A DNA stretch of 64,000 nucleotides from NCBI GenBank assembly GCA_035771165.1, contig JAWNZC010000423.1, forward strand, positions 519,501-583,500, given 5' to 3'. The position numbers and the translations under genes were made by a program. The notes under the pieces were generated by a model. That model searched no databases, was not told the DNA's origin, and saw only the letters and a program-made list of their open reading frames with translations. Position 1 is the first letter of the stretch, and each line of letters opens with the position of its first letter. Of this stretch, positions 31,326-43,626 are shown piece by piece. Source of the DNA: Paragorgia papillata (Eukaryota; Cnidaria; Anthozoa; Scleralcyonacea; Coralliidae).

Positions 31326-31695
31326 GGGGCCATTTACATGAATCTGGATTAGTTTCAATCCGGATTGAACTCATTCTGCTTCTGATCAAACTCCTTTATC
31401 TGTTTACATGAATCCGGATTGAGATTAGCTCATTCCGGATTGAGTTCAATCCGGTTCTCATTCTGATTGAAATCTCATTCCGGGTTTGAAATTTCATTCC
31501 AGAATCATATAAAGGCGGTGCGAGTTTCATTCCGGAATGAAAAATGTGGCAGACAACTAGAACAAACAATGCATGCGTGTTTTTCACGATTTTCAGGTGG
31601 ATTTCAATCCAGAAACCCAATTCCCATGTAAACACGGATTGACTTTGCTTTTCAATCCGGATTGAAACTTAATCCGGATTCATGTAAACGGCCCC
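31326..31695. mobile_element. PIF/Harbinger-type MITE (GGGGCCATTTACATGAATC termini)
   Basis: 370 bp with inverted ends GGGGCCATTTACATGAATC / GATTCATGTAAACGGCCCC and TAA on both sides (31323-31325 and 31696-31698). The interior is made of ATTCCGGATTGA motifs. It lies about 135 bp past the 5-phosphatase stop and may be in its 3' UTR. Confidence 0.9.
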
Positions 31696-31698
31696 TAA

Positions 31699-32740
31699 GT
31701 TAATTTAGGGGTTTCCAATATGGATTCAACTTCTCTCAGTTTATGTTACAATATACTGTAAAAGTTGTTGTAAGTTGTTACTGTTTGTTATACTCATAGC
31801 CCTGGACAGGACTTGAACACCCATTTAATTGCTGTTTGGCTAATACCATAATAGAATCTGGTTAGCAATCAGATGGTTGTGGGTGAGGTTCAAATCTCGT
31901 GTAAAGCTCAGAGTTTTTCTGAGTACATACATGTACATATATTGATAATATATATTAACAACTTATGACAACTTGTATAACAAGGACTGACAAAACTCTG
32001 TTGGATTGTAAGCTACAAATTGATCATTTTTAATCAACAGTAATATTACTTGTAGAATAATCTAGAAAGTTATTTTTTGGTCTTATCACTGATGCTGCAA
32101 AACCAGAGTAATCAGCTGAGGTTGGAAATAATTCCTAGAAACTAGACTTGTACCCAGGACATTTTTGCCACTGTGGAGACAAAAATGCCCTGGGTATGAG
32201 GTTGCTCATACAATTACCATACCTCCACCAGCAGGTTATTACAGAGTGTTTATAGAGGTGAGCCATTTCTTGCTACTAGTAACAGTGTATATTTGGAATA
32301 AAATGCTTGATTACACCATTATAGAAAAAAATGGTTGTATGTCCCTTGGTCCATGACTGCTCTATTCTACAAACAATATAACTGTCAAGTCCATTGTTTT
32401 TTGTTAACTTTAGCATGTTTGTGAATAAAGTTTCTTTCCAAATTTGGAATGAACTCCAAGTTTCCAAGTTTGAATGTTCAATTCAAAGTTATGGTAAAAA
32501 TTAGGTAAAGCACCCTTTGTTGATATTTTCCCTGAGCTAATTTTTACGAGACTATTCTTGAAGCTATAATTTTGTATTTGAGTTGATGGTTGCAAAAATG
32601 GTAGCTTTAGTTGCTGAAGAAGAGGTTTTTTTTAATACTTGGAACATGTGTTGTAAACACTGATTTATACCTGTTTGCAGTGGTGTGGCTGGGGGAGGGG
32701 AGGGCGGGGAGTTATAGCCTCCATACAATTTGCTATTTAA
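31699..32740. other. intergenic with SINE-like and hairpin fragments
   Basis: A tRNA-like B-box fragment (GGTTCAAATC) lies at about 31888. A hairpin at 32144-32204 has arms TACCCAGGACATTTTTG / CAAAAATGCCCTGGGTA. CAGTGGTGTGGCTGGGGGAG at about 32679-32698 resembles a degraded hAT end. No gene is seen. Confidence 0.45.
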
Positions 32741-32781
32741 CAGATGTCGTCAAGCTCAATTACTCAGAAAAGATTTCTGAG

Positions 32782-32853
32782 ACCCCAGACAGGGTTCGAA
32801 CCCGCAACCTTCTAATGACTGGTTAGACACTCTAACCATTGAGCCACTGAGGC
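32782..32853 (-). repeat. tRNA-derived SINE head with complete cloverleaf
   Basis: Read on the minus strand, 72 nt fold as acceptor GCCTCAG/CTGGGGT (with wobbles), D arm GCTC/GAGT, anticodon stem TCTAA/TTAGA with a 7-nt loop, and T arm around GGTTCGAACCC. The loop base before the anticodon is C rather than U, and a conserved SINE body (TCTGAGTAATTGAGCTTGA in reverse) follows, so I call a SINE and not a tRNA gene. Confidence 0.75.
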
Positions 32854-32992
32854 TCAGATGGAGAGCTAAGGTTTGATGAAAGTCCACTGAAAATCTATTA
32901 CATTACACCAAGCTTGCAAACGTACCACATGCACTACATGTATACGTACAACTTATCATGTCACTTTAACAACATATGACTATGAATTTGCA

Positions 32993-33166
32993 ACCTTTAA
33001 GCTCTCCATCTGAGCCTCAGTGGAGCATCTAACTGGTCATTAGGTTGCAGGTTCGAACCCTGTCTGGGGTCTCGGAAATCTTTTCTGAGTAATTGAGCTT
33101 GATGAACGTCCACCGAACATCTGTTACATTACACCAAGCTCACAAACGTACCACATGCACTACATC
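32993..33166 (+). repeat. tRNA-derived SINE, inverted partner copy
   Basis: The plus-strand head (33014-33070, with deletions in the D and anticodon arms but an intact B box GGTTCGAACCC) is followed by the body TCTGAGTAATTGAGCTTGAT and tail CAAACGTACCACATGCACTA. Together with 32741-32876 it forms inverted arms of about 130 bp. A second tail copy lies at about 32880-32941. Confidence 0.75.
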
Positions 33167-34010
33167 GGATATTCCACTGCACCATACATCTGTGCTAACT
33201 GGCAGAAAACTTGTGCTTTGACGTTGAATTTTTGCCCCCTGCTTCCGGCAAATAGGATGGCACCAGCCCCCCTGCTTCCTACAGCCATGCCCATGTCTAA
33301 ATTTACAATACACTACACTGTAATTTGACTACCATGAAGGCATGAACCTGTGTTTAACAGAAAATAATATCTTAAAAGACAATGCTAATTGGTACCTGTT
33401 TTAAGTTTTCTAATTGTGATGGTAGCTTGGCACCACAGTTCTCATTTTAAACCAGGCAATTCTAAAACCAGTCAGAAGTGTTTTGGAGTGAATTAGCATG
33501 CTGCTTGTCTTCTGCTGGCACATATCACTATTAATTTGGCAGTGCCAACAAGTTCGTGGTTCGTCTTTGCAAAAGAAATACTCTATAATATAAAATAATA
33601 GAATGTCAAATGCATTGAATGAAACGCATTAACAAATAAAACTTTATGAATTTTAATGTAGTAATATATGTGAACATGGCTTCAATTTTGACATTTTACA
33701 ATGGACCTCACCTGCTGTTTTACCGCTCGAAAGGACCAGACTGCAGTTGGAGTACTGCTTGTTCGTACTTCATCGTTCGAAGAACCATTTCAAGCGAAGA
33801 AACTAGTCAAAAAGAGTGCAAACAGACACAGCACTTGATAAAAATTTTGAGCATTCGTATTTTTCGCGCCACAGCCACTGACAACGGGGATTGACCGGGA
33901 AAACTAAAAATTGAGAAATGGACTGGTGTCAAGTCCGTGCCAGTCCATGATGCACTGGGGTCGTCCTTCTTCTTTCTTTCGTGTTCTTGTTCTGAAACAT
34001 CAATTTGAAC
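33167..34010. other. intergenic upstream of RPS29
   Basis: No feature is clear up to the pyrimidine-rich leader CTTCTTCTTTCTTTCG (about 33966-33981), which resembles the 5'-TOP tract of ribosomal protein messages. An 82-codon open frame at 33646-33894 shows no family resemblance. Confidence 0.5.
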
Positions 34011-34844
<834 letters not shown>

Positions 34845-34859
34845 GACTGAGGATTCTCC

Positions 34860-36123
34860 AACTGTGATCAAATAATATTTCAAAAACTTACCTGTTCACA
34901 CAGCCAATCAAATTTCAGGAATTTCTTTCGTGATCTGCCCAATCGTAGTACAGTATTAATGCACACTGAGTAACTACTGATTGTATACAATTTAGACTAT
35001 ACTAAGCATACCATTTGCTTCTATTTTAGTTCCACTGATGACAGTATGCATTAAGCTTTGCTTCAGGAAAATGGATGATACAAAAGATACCATGTACAGT
35101 ATGTACATACAAAGTTCTGATGTAAAGCAATAAATTTTGAAATGTGGAGATTGTGGTCTTTTTTTTGGTTTGACTAGGGGTACCACCTTGTATTCCAAGC
35201 CCCTCCTACCACCCATGACTTCAACCCCCCTCCTACCACCTATGATGGTCTTTTGGGGGGTTTCCACAACAAATTTTGTAAGAGCCACTGGGAAGTGCCC
35301 ATGTCACTTTGGCGTTGGTGAGAATAAGTACCGTAGCTCTTGTGATGACTTACAGTTACTGTTCTCAATGCAGTGAATATCTAATGTGAGAAGCTTAAAT
35401 TCAAATACCATTATATTGCATTTCAGACTTGGTTCCAAAGTTTAATAATTATTCCATTAACAATAGCCAATTGTTAAAAATACAGGATTTAGCATGTCTA
35501 AAACACTAGCTCAGATTTAAAATATTTGATAATTAAATATTGGCAATAGCCATATACATTTTAATTTTATTTACAGTACACCTAAAATCACTGGATGTAA
35601 AGGTCATGTCCAGTCCATTCTGCGCATGTATGAAACTAATGTTTACTTCTTCATTTATAAAAATATTTACTGATACCTTATTGAAGATTGTACCCAAAAC
35701 AAAACATTTTCAGAAGAAATCCAAAGAGATATCCTCACCGAATCGCTTGGTTTTCTGCCATGTTGCTTCTAACAGTTTACTTTGAGCTGAGTACTTCATG
35801 TAATTATCTATGAATGTCATGTTTGAGGGTCCTGATCAGTGGTCCCGATAAACAAAGATGCAGATCATGCGCAGACTGGACTGGACAGCACCTTTAATAT
35901 ACAATCAACCAATGTATATTTCAATGTAGCTGTATTCAACTATCATTTATGTCTACTGTTCAGTGCACATACTGCATGTATGTACTGAATATTATCATTC
36001 TATAATTAATATCTTCTGGCTTGAAAACTTCTTTCAAATAAATTATTTATTGTACATTAATTTATTATTTTTAAGGGTAAATTCTATACTTGTAAAGATA
36101 CCTATATGCTTTTTCAACAACAT
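34860..36123. other. intergenic between RPS29 and the ENTPD gene (convergent)
   Basis: A short C-rich direct repeat CCCTCCTACCACC occurs at about 35200-35240. Otherwise there are AT-rich sequences without coding or RNA signals. Confidence 0.5.
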
Positions 36124-39100
36124 CTAGAAATCATGAAGCATATGCAATGCTGCACCCAATGCCCAACTTAGCTCAACATTATTTATCTTCCTTGTCACCT
36201 GCAAAAAAATCAGTAGTGATAAGTACATAGTGATAAAAAAAACCAATATAAATGAAGTTTGTCAAAATTGTAAGAGAAGACCTTTTACAACTTTTTTGTA
36301 TCTTTCTTCATTTTTAAAATATTTCAGTTTGTTTGATATGTAAATTAGATGATCTCTGACATCAGGAGCAGGGTACAGTATTTTCAATGATACATTACAA
36401 AATCACTTACCGGTACACCTCAACATAAGATGTTTAGTGTCACAAGGCGTTTTTATGTGCACAGTTTCAAGTTATTTTTGTTGAACAAACTTAGAGATAT
36501 AACTGATTTTGCTAGGTGTGAAAATACTGTACCCTGCTTGTAATGTCAGAGAATGATCATCTAATTTACCTGTCAAACAAACTGGGATATCTTGAAAATG
36601 AAGAAAAAAATCTTCTACAATTCTACAAGTTCTTTCAAATTAGACCAACTTAATTTTTATTGCCAATGTCCTTTAAAAAGTGAAAATTGCAATCACAACC
36701 TGGAATATCTGTGTTTCCTGAAATCCAAACCCATTTCTTAGAAGTGTTGTGATGTATACAGCATCCAAACAAAGAAATGGAGTATCAAGAAGCATTTCTT
36801 TTCCTTCTTCTGAACATACTAAAAATAAGAGGGGGGAAATTCATGATGGTTTGTATTGTTCATAAAAAATCACAGGTATTGGTGTGTATAAAAATAGCTA
36901 ATAAGTTGCATGATCAAACCTTTTTTGGCTGCATTTAAATAACTTCCAAGTGACAATGGTCCACCAACATTAGGAGCTAAAGAACAAAGATTTTTTCAAT
37001 TAAAATCAATATTTATTAACCCTAGTTGTCTTTCTCAATGAGTAAAATCATCTGGCATTTAGCCAGAGTATGAGTGTACAATACTAAAAGGTCCCAAAAG
37101 TAGTGAAAGGGTTAAAATAACCAATCTGCTAATAGCTGAATATCTAGTTTATAAAATAACTTACCAAGAAGACCAAGAACTATAGCTGTGTCATAGTAAT
37201 AGGAAAATGCATAAAAAACTCTGTCCACTATTTCAGCTAAAAATATTTGAAAGAACTGAATGTTAATATGCTTAGAATGAGACAAATTTATTACTTGTTC
37301 ATATACTCTAAAGAGAAACATCCTTTCAGATAAGAGAAGTTTAGAAGTACAGTATAGCATACCAGGCTGATGGACTTTTGTCACAATCTGTTTCACATAG
37401 TGAAGACAATTTTCATAACCAAATGAACCTTTGCCACTAGAAAAATAACAATTTGATAGTTACAATACATGTATGAATTGTTTAATACTGGTACTGCTTT
37501 TGTGTATACAACTAAAAGAGATCAACAGATTAACCAAGAGCTGCTCCCATCAGTTCATTTTTGTAATCGATTAATCGTTGTCAACAATCGATTAATCGTA
37601 TTGATTAAATAATTTAAATACAACATGTCCATGGTGGTTTGTCCATTCAAAGGAACTTTATAGGGGGTGCTTTTATAAAGTTTTTACTAAATTTGTTAGG
37701 GATTGCCACCCTTGTTGTTGCCCAACAATTCAGTCACTATTCACATTTTAAAGCACTGTTTAATCACGGTTATAGATTGTGCACTTTCTCACACTCCTAA
37801 ATGATATTGCGATACTATTGGCTAATCACTTTATGAATAATTTATAGATGATCCAATTATTGTTAAGTATAATCGATTGTGGAAAAAAACGAAAAAATAA
37901 TTAATTGATTAATCGATTAATTGGGAGCAGCTCTAGATTAACCCAAAACGGATTATCCCAGAGTCTCTCGTTCCCCGGGTGGGGAACGTGGGCTCTGGGA
38001 ACGAGATTGGGTCTAACCGTGTAACCACAGTCCTGCTTTTAATTTAGTGTTTCTACAGTAATTAATGATAAACTTGTTACCATTACTCACTGTATCATAA
38101 TTTTCTTGCCAGAAAATGACCAAACACCTTTGTAGGTGGGTTGGATACAAGGATTTGTACTAACATTGCCAACATTTCCTACAGCAGAAAAAAACAACAG
38201 TATTTTTGTTCTATATTTTATTCTACAGTTACATTTCCTGACAAAGAGTATAAGAAAACAATAAAATAATCACCATTAACATTTCCAACAAGACTAGTTG
38301 TGAAACCAAGAACAGCCTGTCTAGCTGACATCAGTCCCAAACCAAGATAACTGAAAAATAATAATTAAGTATCTATGCTGAGTAAACAATTAATCTATAC
38401 ATGGTAAGCAAATTAAAAGTAAGATATCTAAATTATTAAATTAATCAGACTGATCAACTCACCTATAAGAATACAAGTCATATTGACTCCCTAATATTTT
38501 AACAGTATTCAGGTGACTTTCAGGAGTTTTCAAAATAGTTTCCTAAAAATATAAAATGCAATTTTATTTATACAGGGTTACCCCTTCAGTGAAAATACAC
38601 TGGTATTGTATTTTTAATAACATATATGGGTGTTACTCTCTTAATACAATTGTATTATACCACCTACTGTACTGGTTACATGTACACATATAAAAACATG
38701 CAAGCTGTTACATACCTGCAAGCAAGTTGTTACAAGGCTGTTCAACAGGCTGTCACCGTCATGTGTTTGCACTGGCTGTTCCAGTCAGTTAACATAACAG
38801 GTTGTTGACAACTTGTAACAAGGCTGATGACTCCAAGTTGTTCCAACAACCTGTTACAGCTCTGCACTTAACAAGTTAACAGGTTGATGCTAACAAGGTT
38901 GTAGCAGCTTCTTGAATGAACAGCATTGTTACAACCTGTTAACAGCCTTGCTACAAGCCTGTTGCGAACACATCCTGCTGACAAGCTGTGAGATTTTTAC
39001 GTGTGTACCTGAGACATTGGTTTGAATACAATTTGTGTAGAGCCTCCACCAAGATCCAAAGCTCCAAAAGATGGTTTCTTGTTTAAGTTATCTGTAAACA

Positions 39101-41669
39101 AGAATAATATTTGTGGGGTACAGTACTAAAGTTAGATTATTAGTAATTGCCATGACTTTTTGTTTTTTTGTTGTTTATTTTTTCATGGTCAATCCTTAAT
39201 CTTTTTACGCCACCCCTTTGTTATTTTACTATCTAATTGCTAGAAAATTAATTTTACTCTGCCTCCAGAAGAGAAAGAATCTTTTCATTCACAGTCTGTA
39301 ATCAAATATTTTAGTAAAGAGTAAAATCATCTGGTGAGAGTAAAATTAATTATAAAGGGGGTTCGTTTGGGTTAGTTCTGCCAGTGGGTATATCAAAATG
39401 CAGCATGACTCACTGTTCAAATAACTTACCAGTCAAAAAGTTCAGAGTTGTCCAAGCAAAAATTCCTATGAACAAAATTATAAATAAATGCTATAATTAT
39501 TACTTTGCCACTAAGTTGTACATAGCTATATTCTCACACTCAGACACTACATTATTTTACTATGAAAAGCAAAAGTAATATCTTTTACAGACCTTCATCA
39601 TCTCCATCCATGATTGAGACAAAATCATTTAGTGTTTTGAATGGAGATAACATCAACACTTTCCGTACCTTTGAAAAACCAAGAAAACAGATTGTACCAG
39701 TAATTCTATTAAATTAAAACATACATAACTATAATCTACTCTAAATTCAGAATATTTATTGTATTGTAATGAGAAATTCAAACTACTGACCCAGTTATTC
39801 GAACTAACCTGTGTCATAATATTTCCAGCAACTAAATCAGGGAGTAAGCGAAGACCTGCAGTCGCTCTCAGAGAAACTGGAGTTGAATGCCATTCACTTT
39901 TTGGTACAACCTTCAATGCCTGTTTCAAAAGACCTTTAACAGAATAAACCCCCTAAATATAAAAAAAAGTTAAATTTATGATCTGAGTGTTTGGTGATGA
40001 TGCTTAGCATTTGTAAAAGACAGTGCATATCAAAGTAATATCATGGTTGCAGAACTGTAATCTATTTATCCTAAGAGTTTTCATACCTCTTCAGGTTTGT
40101 TAAGGTAATATGAAAGTCCAGGTTCTATTTCATCAAAATCTGTATTTTCCAAAATTAATCCTACAAAATGAATATTGATAAAAATACAGTCGTTGGCACA
40201 CCACCCATCAAAACATGTTCTAAATTTAAGGCAAAGTTAACCGTTTTGAAATCAACACCGTGGGATTGGCGAGACGTGGTTGGCTAAGGGCACTGATTCA
40301 TGAAAACCTAATACCTTTGCAAGGTAAACATTTTACTTTGACATAAAACATGTTTTGACGGGCGGTGTACACGCTTAGGTGCCAACGACTGTATTTAGTA
40401 GGCCTAATATCAACCCTAACAATTTAATTTAAAGTTTATGTACTATTAGTACATAATTGATAATTATTAACAAATAATTGTTAATTACTAACAAATAATG
40501 GTTAACTATTAACAAATAATGGTTAATTATTTAACAAATAATGGTTAATTATTAACAACTAATGGTTAATTAACAAATAATGGTTAACTATTTAACAAAT
40601 AATCATTAATTATTAACAAATAATTGTTAATTATTTAACAAATAATGGTTAATTATTAACAACTAATGGTTAATTATTAACTAATGGTTAATTAACAAAT
40701 AATTGCTAATAATTAACAAATTGTTAATTATTAACAACTAATGGTTAATTAACAAATAATTGCTAATAATTAACAAATTGTTAATTATTAACTAATGGTT
40801 AATTATTAACAACTAATGGTTAATTAACAAATAATTGCTAATAATTAACAAATTGTTAATTATTAACAAATAATGGTTAATTATTTAACAAATAATGGTT
40901 AATTATTAACAAATAATGGTTAATTATTAACAAATAAATAGAGAATAATACATGGATGTGCGGAAATATGAAATTTATTTCAAGTGTTGACCAAGATATA
41001 TCCTGTTCAACACAAGAAATAAATTTCATATTTCCAAGCATCCATGTATTGTTCTGTTTATTATATAAAAAAATTGTCCTATTGCCTTGCAAAAATTGCA
41101 TTAAACTATAATGCTGATTCAGTGATAATCGTCACATGTGCGATTATCATAAAATCAATAAAACACTCTATTTTATATAATAATTGCTAATAATTAACAA
41201 ATAATTGTTAATTATTAACAAATAATTGTTACATTGATCTTACAAATTAATAATTAAACATTTTGTACCCTAATAAAATTAATATAGATAATAAAGTTAA
41301 TTTTATGTAACAAATTGTACACATTTTGATTTGCCTAATTTTTATTTATAATAGTATTTACAATACAATCTAAATCACTATTCAACACTTACCTTTGTCT
41401 GCCGACGTCCGACGAAAGGTGAAAACGTGAATTCTACTGCCAGTGCTGCCAGCATCGATGACTACTTGGTAGACCAACTCCTTTGGTTTCGTGGTTTGTC
41501 TCGATATTGGCGGCAAAATGTAGAATATGTCAGCAGATTTGCACTGACCAGTATCAACACAGACACCATTTTGCGATGTTTCACCATTACAAGTTGACAT
41601 AAGTGTTCTTACAATGTTTAATGTGATAACTAAAGAGGTGAACAGAAGACGTACTTTCAAAGACGCCAT
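36124..41669 (-). CDS. ENTPD: ectonucleoside triphosphate diphosphohydrolase, ENTPD5/6 type
   Basis: A complete gene of 443 residues in 14 exons with continuous phase: 41669-41393, 40160-40087, 39952-39809, 39668-39593, 39465-39430, 39091-39009, 38542-38463, 38350-38274, 38178-38091, 37436-37363, 37236-37165, 36976-36920, 36818-36700, 36198-36124. All five apyrase conserved regions are present: ACR1 DAGSTGSRIHVFTF (about 72-85), ACR2 LRATAGLRLLP, ACR3 SIMDGDDEG plus WTTLNFLTG, ACR4 GALDLGGGSTQI and ACR5 LSWALGA. A hydrophobic N-terminus (KVRLLFTSLVITL) acts as signal or anchor. There is no C-terminal membrane segment, as in ENTPD5/6. Those enzymes hydrolyse nucleoside diphosphates (UDP, GDP) in the ER, Golgi or outside the cell and support glycosylation. 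The start is the ATG in AAAGATGGCG; upstream in-frame codons offer only GTG. I cannot separate ENTPD5 from ENTPD6 by eye. Confidence 0.93.
36235..36672. mobile_element. TTAA-target palindromic MITE in the last ENTPD intron
   Basis: The right end is TTTTTATTGCCAATGTCCT followed by TTAA (36673-36676), matching the nested element at 4613-5121. The inverted arms share AATTAGATGATC and the GCAGGGTACAGTATTTTCA stretch. The left end is degraded. Confidence 0.75.
37941..38010. mobile_element. half copy of the AATCTCGTTCCC MITE
   Basis: GGATTATCCCAGAGTCTCTC through GGGCTCTGGGAACGAGATT matches one arm of 16517-16713. It lies in an ENTPD intron. Confidence 0.8.
38600..39005. repeat. GTTACAAGG/CAACAGG-rich repeat element in ENTPD intron
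   Basis: Many short direct and inverted copies of GTTGTTACAAGG and ACAACCTGTTA, ending CAAGCTGTGAGATTTTTACG. It looks like a MITE built of internal repeats; exact ends are not resolved. A related stretch lies at about 57880-58080. Confidence 0.5.
40187..40391. mobile_element. Tc1/mariner-like MITE (CAGTCGTTGGCAC termini)
   Basis: 205 bp with inverted termini CAGTCGTTGGCAC / GTGCCAACGACTG flanked by TA (40185-40186 and 40392-40393). Subterminal ACACCACCCATCAAAACATG is also inverted. It lies in ENTPD intron 1. Confidence 0.9.
40438..41235. repeat. TTAATTATTAACAAATAATGG minisatellite interrupted by MITE A
   Basis: Dozens of A/T-only units of 13-21 bp run from 40438 to about 40931 and resume at about 41180-41235. 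Between them is family A copy 3. Intronic. Confidence 0.95.
40932..41183. mobile_element. MITE family A, copy 3
   Basis: TAGAGAATAATACATGG to CTCTATTTTATATAATA, with a small deletion relative to copy 2. It retains the unfilled TATAAAAAAATTGTCCTA site. Confidence 0.85.
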
Positions 41670-42030
41670 CTTTAAAATGCAGCGAACCAGTTGACGTATT
41701 CCGCTGTTACCCAAATTCGTTCTTTGCTTTTCCACCCATCACATCTCAAGAAATCGTTTTGAAATATTTTCCATCGAGTTGTTCATTTCTATGGGAACGA
41801 AGGGTACGAAGGCATTGAGTATTTGCATAAACAGATATATACAAATTAGTCACCCAGCAGAAAATTCATTCAGTGTCAACAATGGTTCTATTGTTCCAAC
41901 AATAAATCACTTTGACCCAATATCTTTCAGTTAAATGTTGTATTTTTATCTCTCTCTCCAATATTTGAAGTATTCACTTGGTAATAATTTATAAAATACT
42001 CATGAGTCATCACTCATCAGTGTAAAATCA

Positions 42031-43617
42031 GGGAAACGTTACATCACGGGCGGAGAGAGAGGGTGAGCACGCTGTTTACCCTGGTCAGCGGAAAGAAATT
42101 TGAGGATGTTCGAGGATACAAGCATGAGTTCCCGTTGATCCCGCCTGCAGAGGCGAAGTTTGAGTTAAATTGCACAGAGAAAGTTCCATGTGTTTTTTTT
42201 ACTGTAATACGGGTATGTATTCAACTATTTTTGTAATAATTATCGTCTAAGACCATGGCATATACATTGATACATACAATTTTATAAAATAAGGTAGGTA
42301 GTGGGACCTCCATCGGCGTTAGTTTATGGATAGATTTTCGAGCATATTGTATAAAAACACATGAGATGTACTAATGCGTAAACTGCGGTGTTATTTAGTA
42401 GTGGATGTATGTAAAATGGGTGTGGCTTGAAGTATGTTGGAATAAAGACGAAGAGGTTGGAAATTTGTGTAAGTTTGTGTACTTTCCATTCACGCTTAAT
42501 AACCCTCGACGCGTTTCGACCTTCGTCTTCTTCAGGAGGGATTTCTCAAGTCAATGTTTCAGCATGTTGGTATAAAGATATGTTTGGAGTCAGGATGTGA
42601 ATGTGTGTTGAAATTGCAATGAGTATGTTGGTTTAGAATAAAGAATATGATAAAAATTGTATAATAAATTAAAATAAAATAGAATTGTGGTCTTACTATT
42701 AAAAGGTTGTGTTCCTCGGCAGCCCGCATCTTCTTGAGGCCATTGTACTATTATATCTCTGCGTCTTTTTCGCTCGCTATCTTTTGTCAAGTGTTAGAGT
42801 GGAAAGGCTTAATTTTGTCGAGTTATAATGAACTGCAAAATTTACTTGTATTACAGGTGAACAACGTCAAGTGTTCCTACTTTGACTTCCTAACTTGGTT
42901 GGAATTCTGATTTTCTTAACTTTGCAATATTACCATAATTTGAATCATGTTAACTTGAATTTGCCCACGAAATTTTCAAGTTGGCATCCTTATGAGTGGT
43001 GACACTGCCTTTAAGTCAGATTGTTAGGTAACTCTGTAACGAGTAGCGATAACACTGCGTTATACAGAGATCGCGGCGTTTAATTATCCGTTGCGTGTCA
43101 CAACGCGCGGTAATATGAAACTCCAAACAGGCGCACGGTCACAAACCCGCGTGCAGTTGTTTGAGAAGAGCCGCGGTTTCTGTATAACGTATATTAACCC
43201 GACTTCAGGCTCCTAGCTATAAGCAATTAAAAATAAAACATTGGCGATCAATTTGCATAGCCTATATCATTCAGAAATCACAAATAAACACATCATAGGC
43301 GTCAGATTTGCTCCCTGCATGTGGCCAGCCCGGTCTGTTGTGTTTACATGGCCATGGGAAAGGACCAGTCTGAGAATAACCGGCGTCGCAAATTGAGATC
43401 TCGGCTGAGCGGGAGGGCTCGGCTAATGTTTACATCATACAAGTCAAGATTATAACAAACGCACTACCTAACCAGAACAAAACAGCCCAGGCATTGTAGG
43501 CCAGGCCGGCCTCCACATCAACGCTGCAACAGTACCTGATCATATTCTAGATGTTGCCGCTGACCGGGGTTAACCGCGTGCTCACCCTCTCTCTCCGCCC
43601 GTGATGTAACGTTTCCC
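42031..43617. mobile_element. Mutator-like (MULE) non-autonomous element
   Basis: 1587 bp with inverted termini identical for over 40 bp (GGGAAACGTTACATCACGGG, then CGGAGAGAGAGGGTGAGCAC). GTAAAATCA (9 bp, perfect) flanks both sides at 42022-42030 and 43618-43626, as expected for Mutator-type transposition. It has no recognisable transposase. The interior carries a hammerhead-like motif near 42513-42535 and a palindrome-rich GC segment at 43030-43190. It lies upstream of ENTPD, about 350 bp from its start codon. Confidence 0.88.
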
Positions 43618-43626
43618 GTAAAATCA

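Noticed and set aside
32782..32853. Functional tRNA gene (anticodon reads AGT, threonine-like)
   Set aside because: Position 33 is C instead of U, several stems depend on wobble pairs, and SINE body and a sister copy flank it.
33646..33894. 82-codon open frame upstream of RPS29
   Set aside because: No domain, no splice partner and no codon pattern; probably chance.
41670..41735. N-terminal extension of ENTPD by 22 codons
   Set aside because: The extended frame begins with GTG; the first true ATG in frame is at 41669 with good context.
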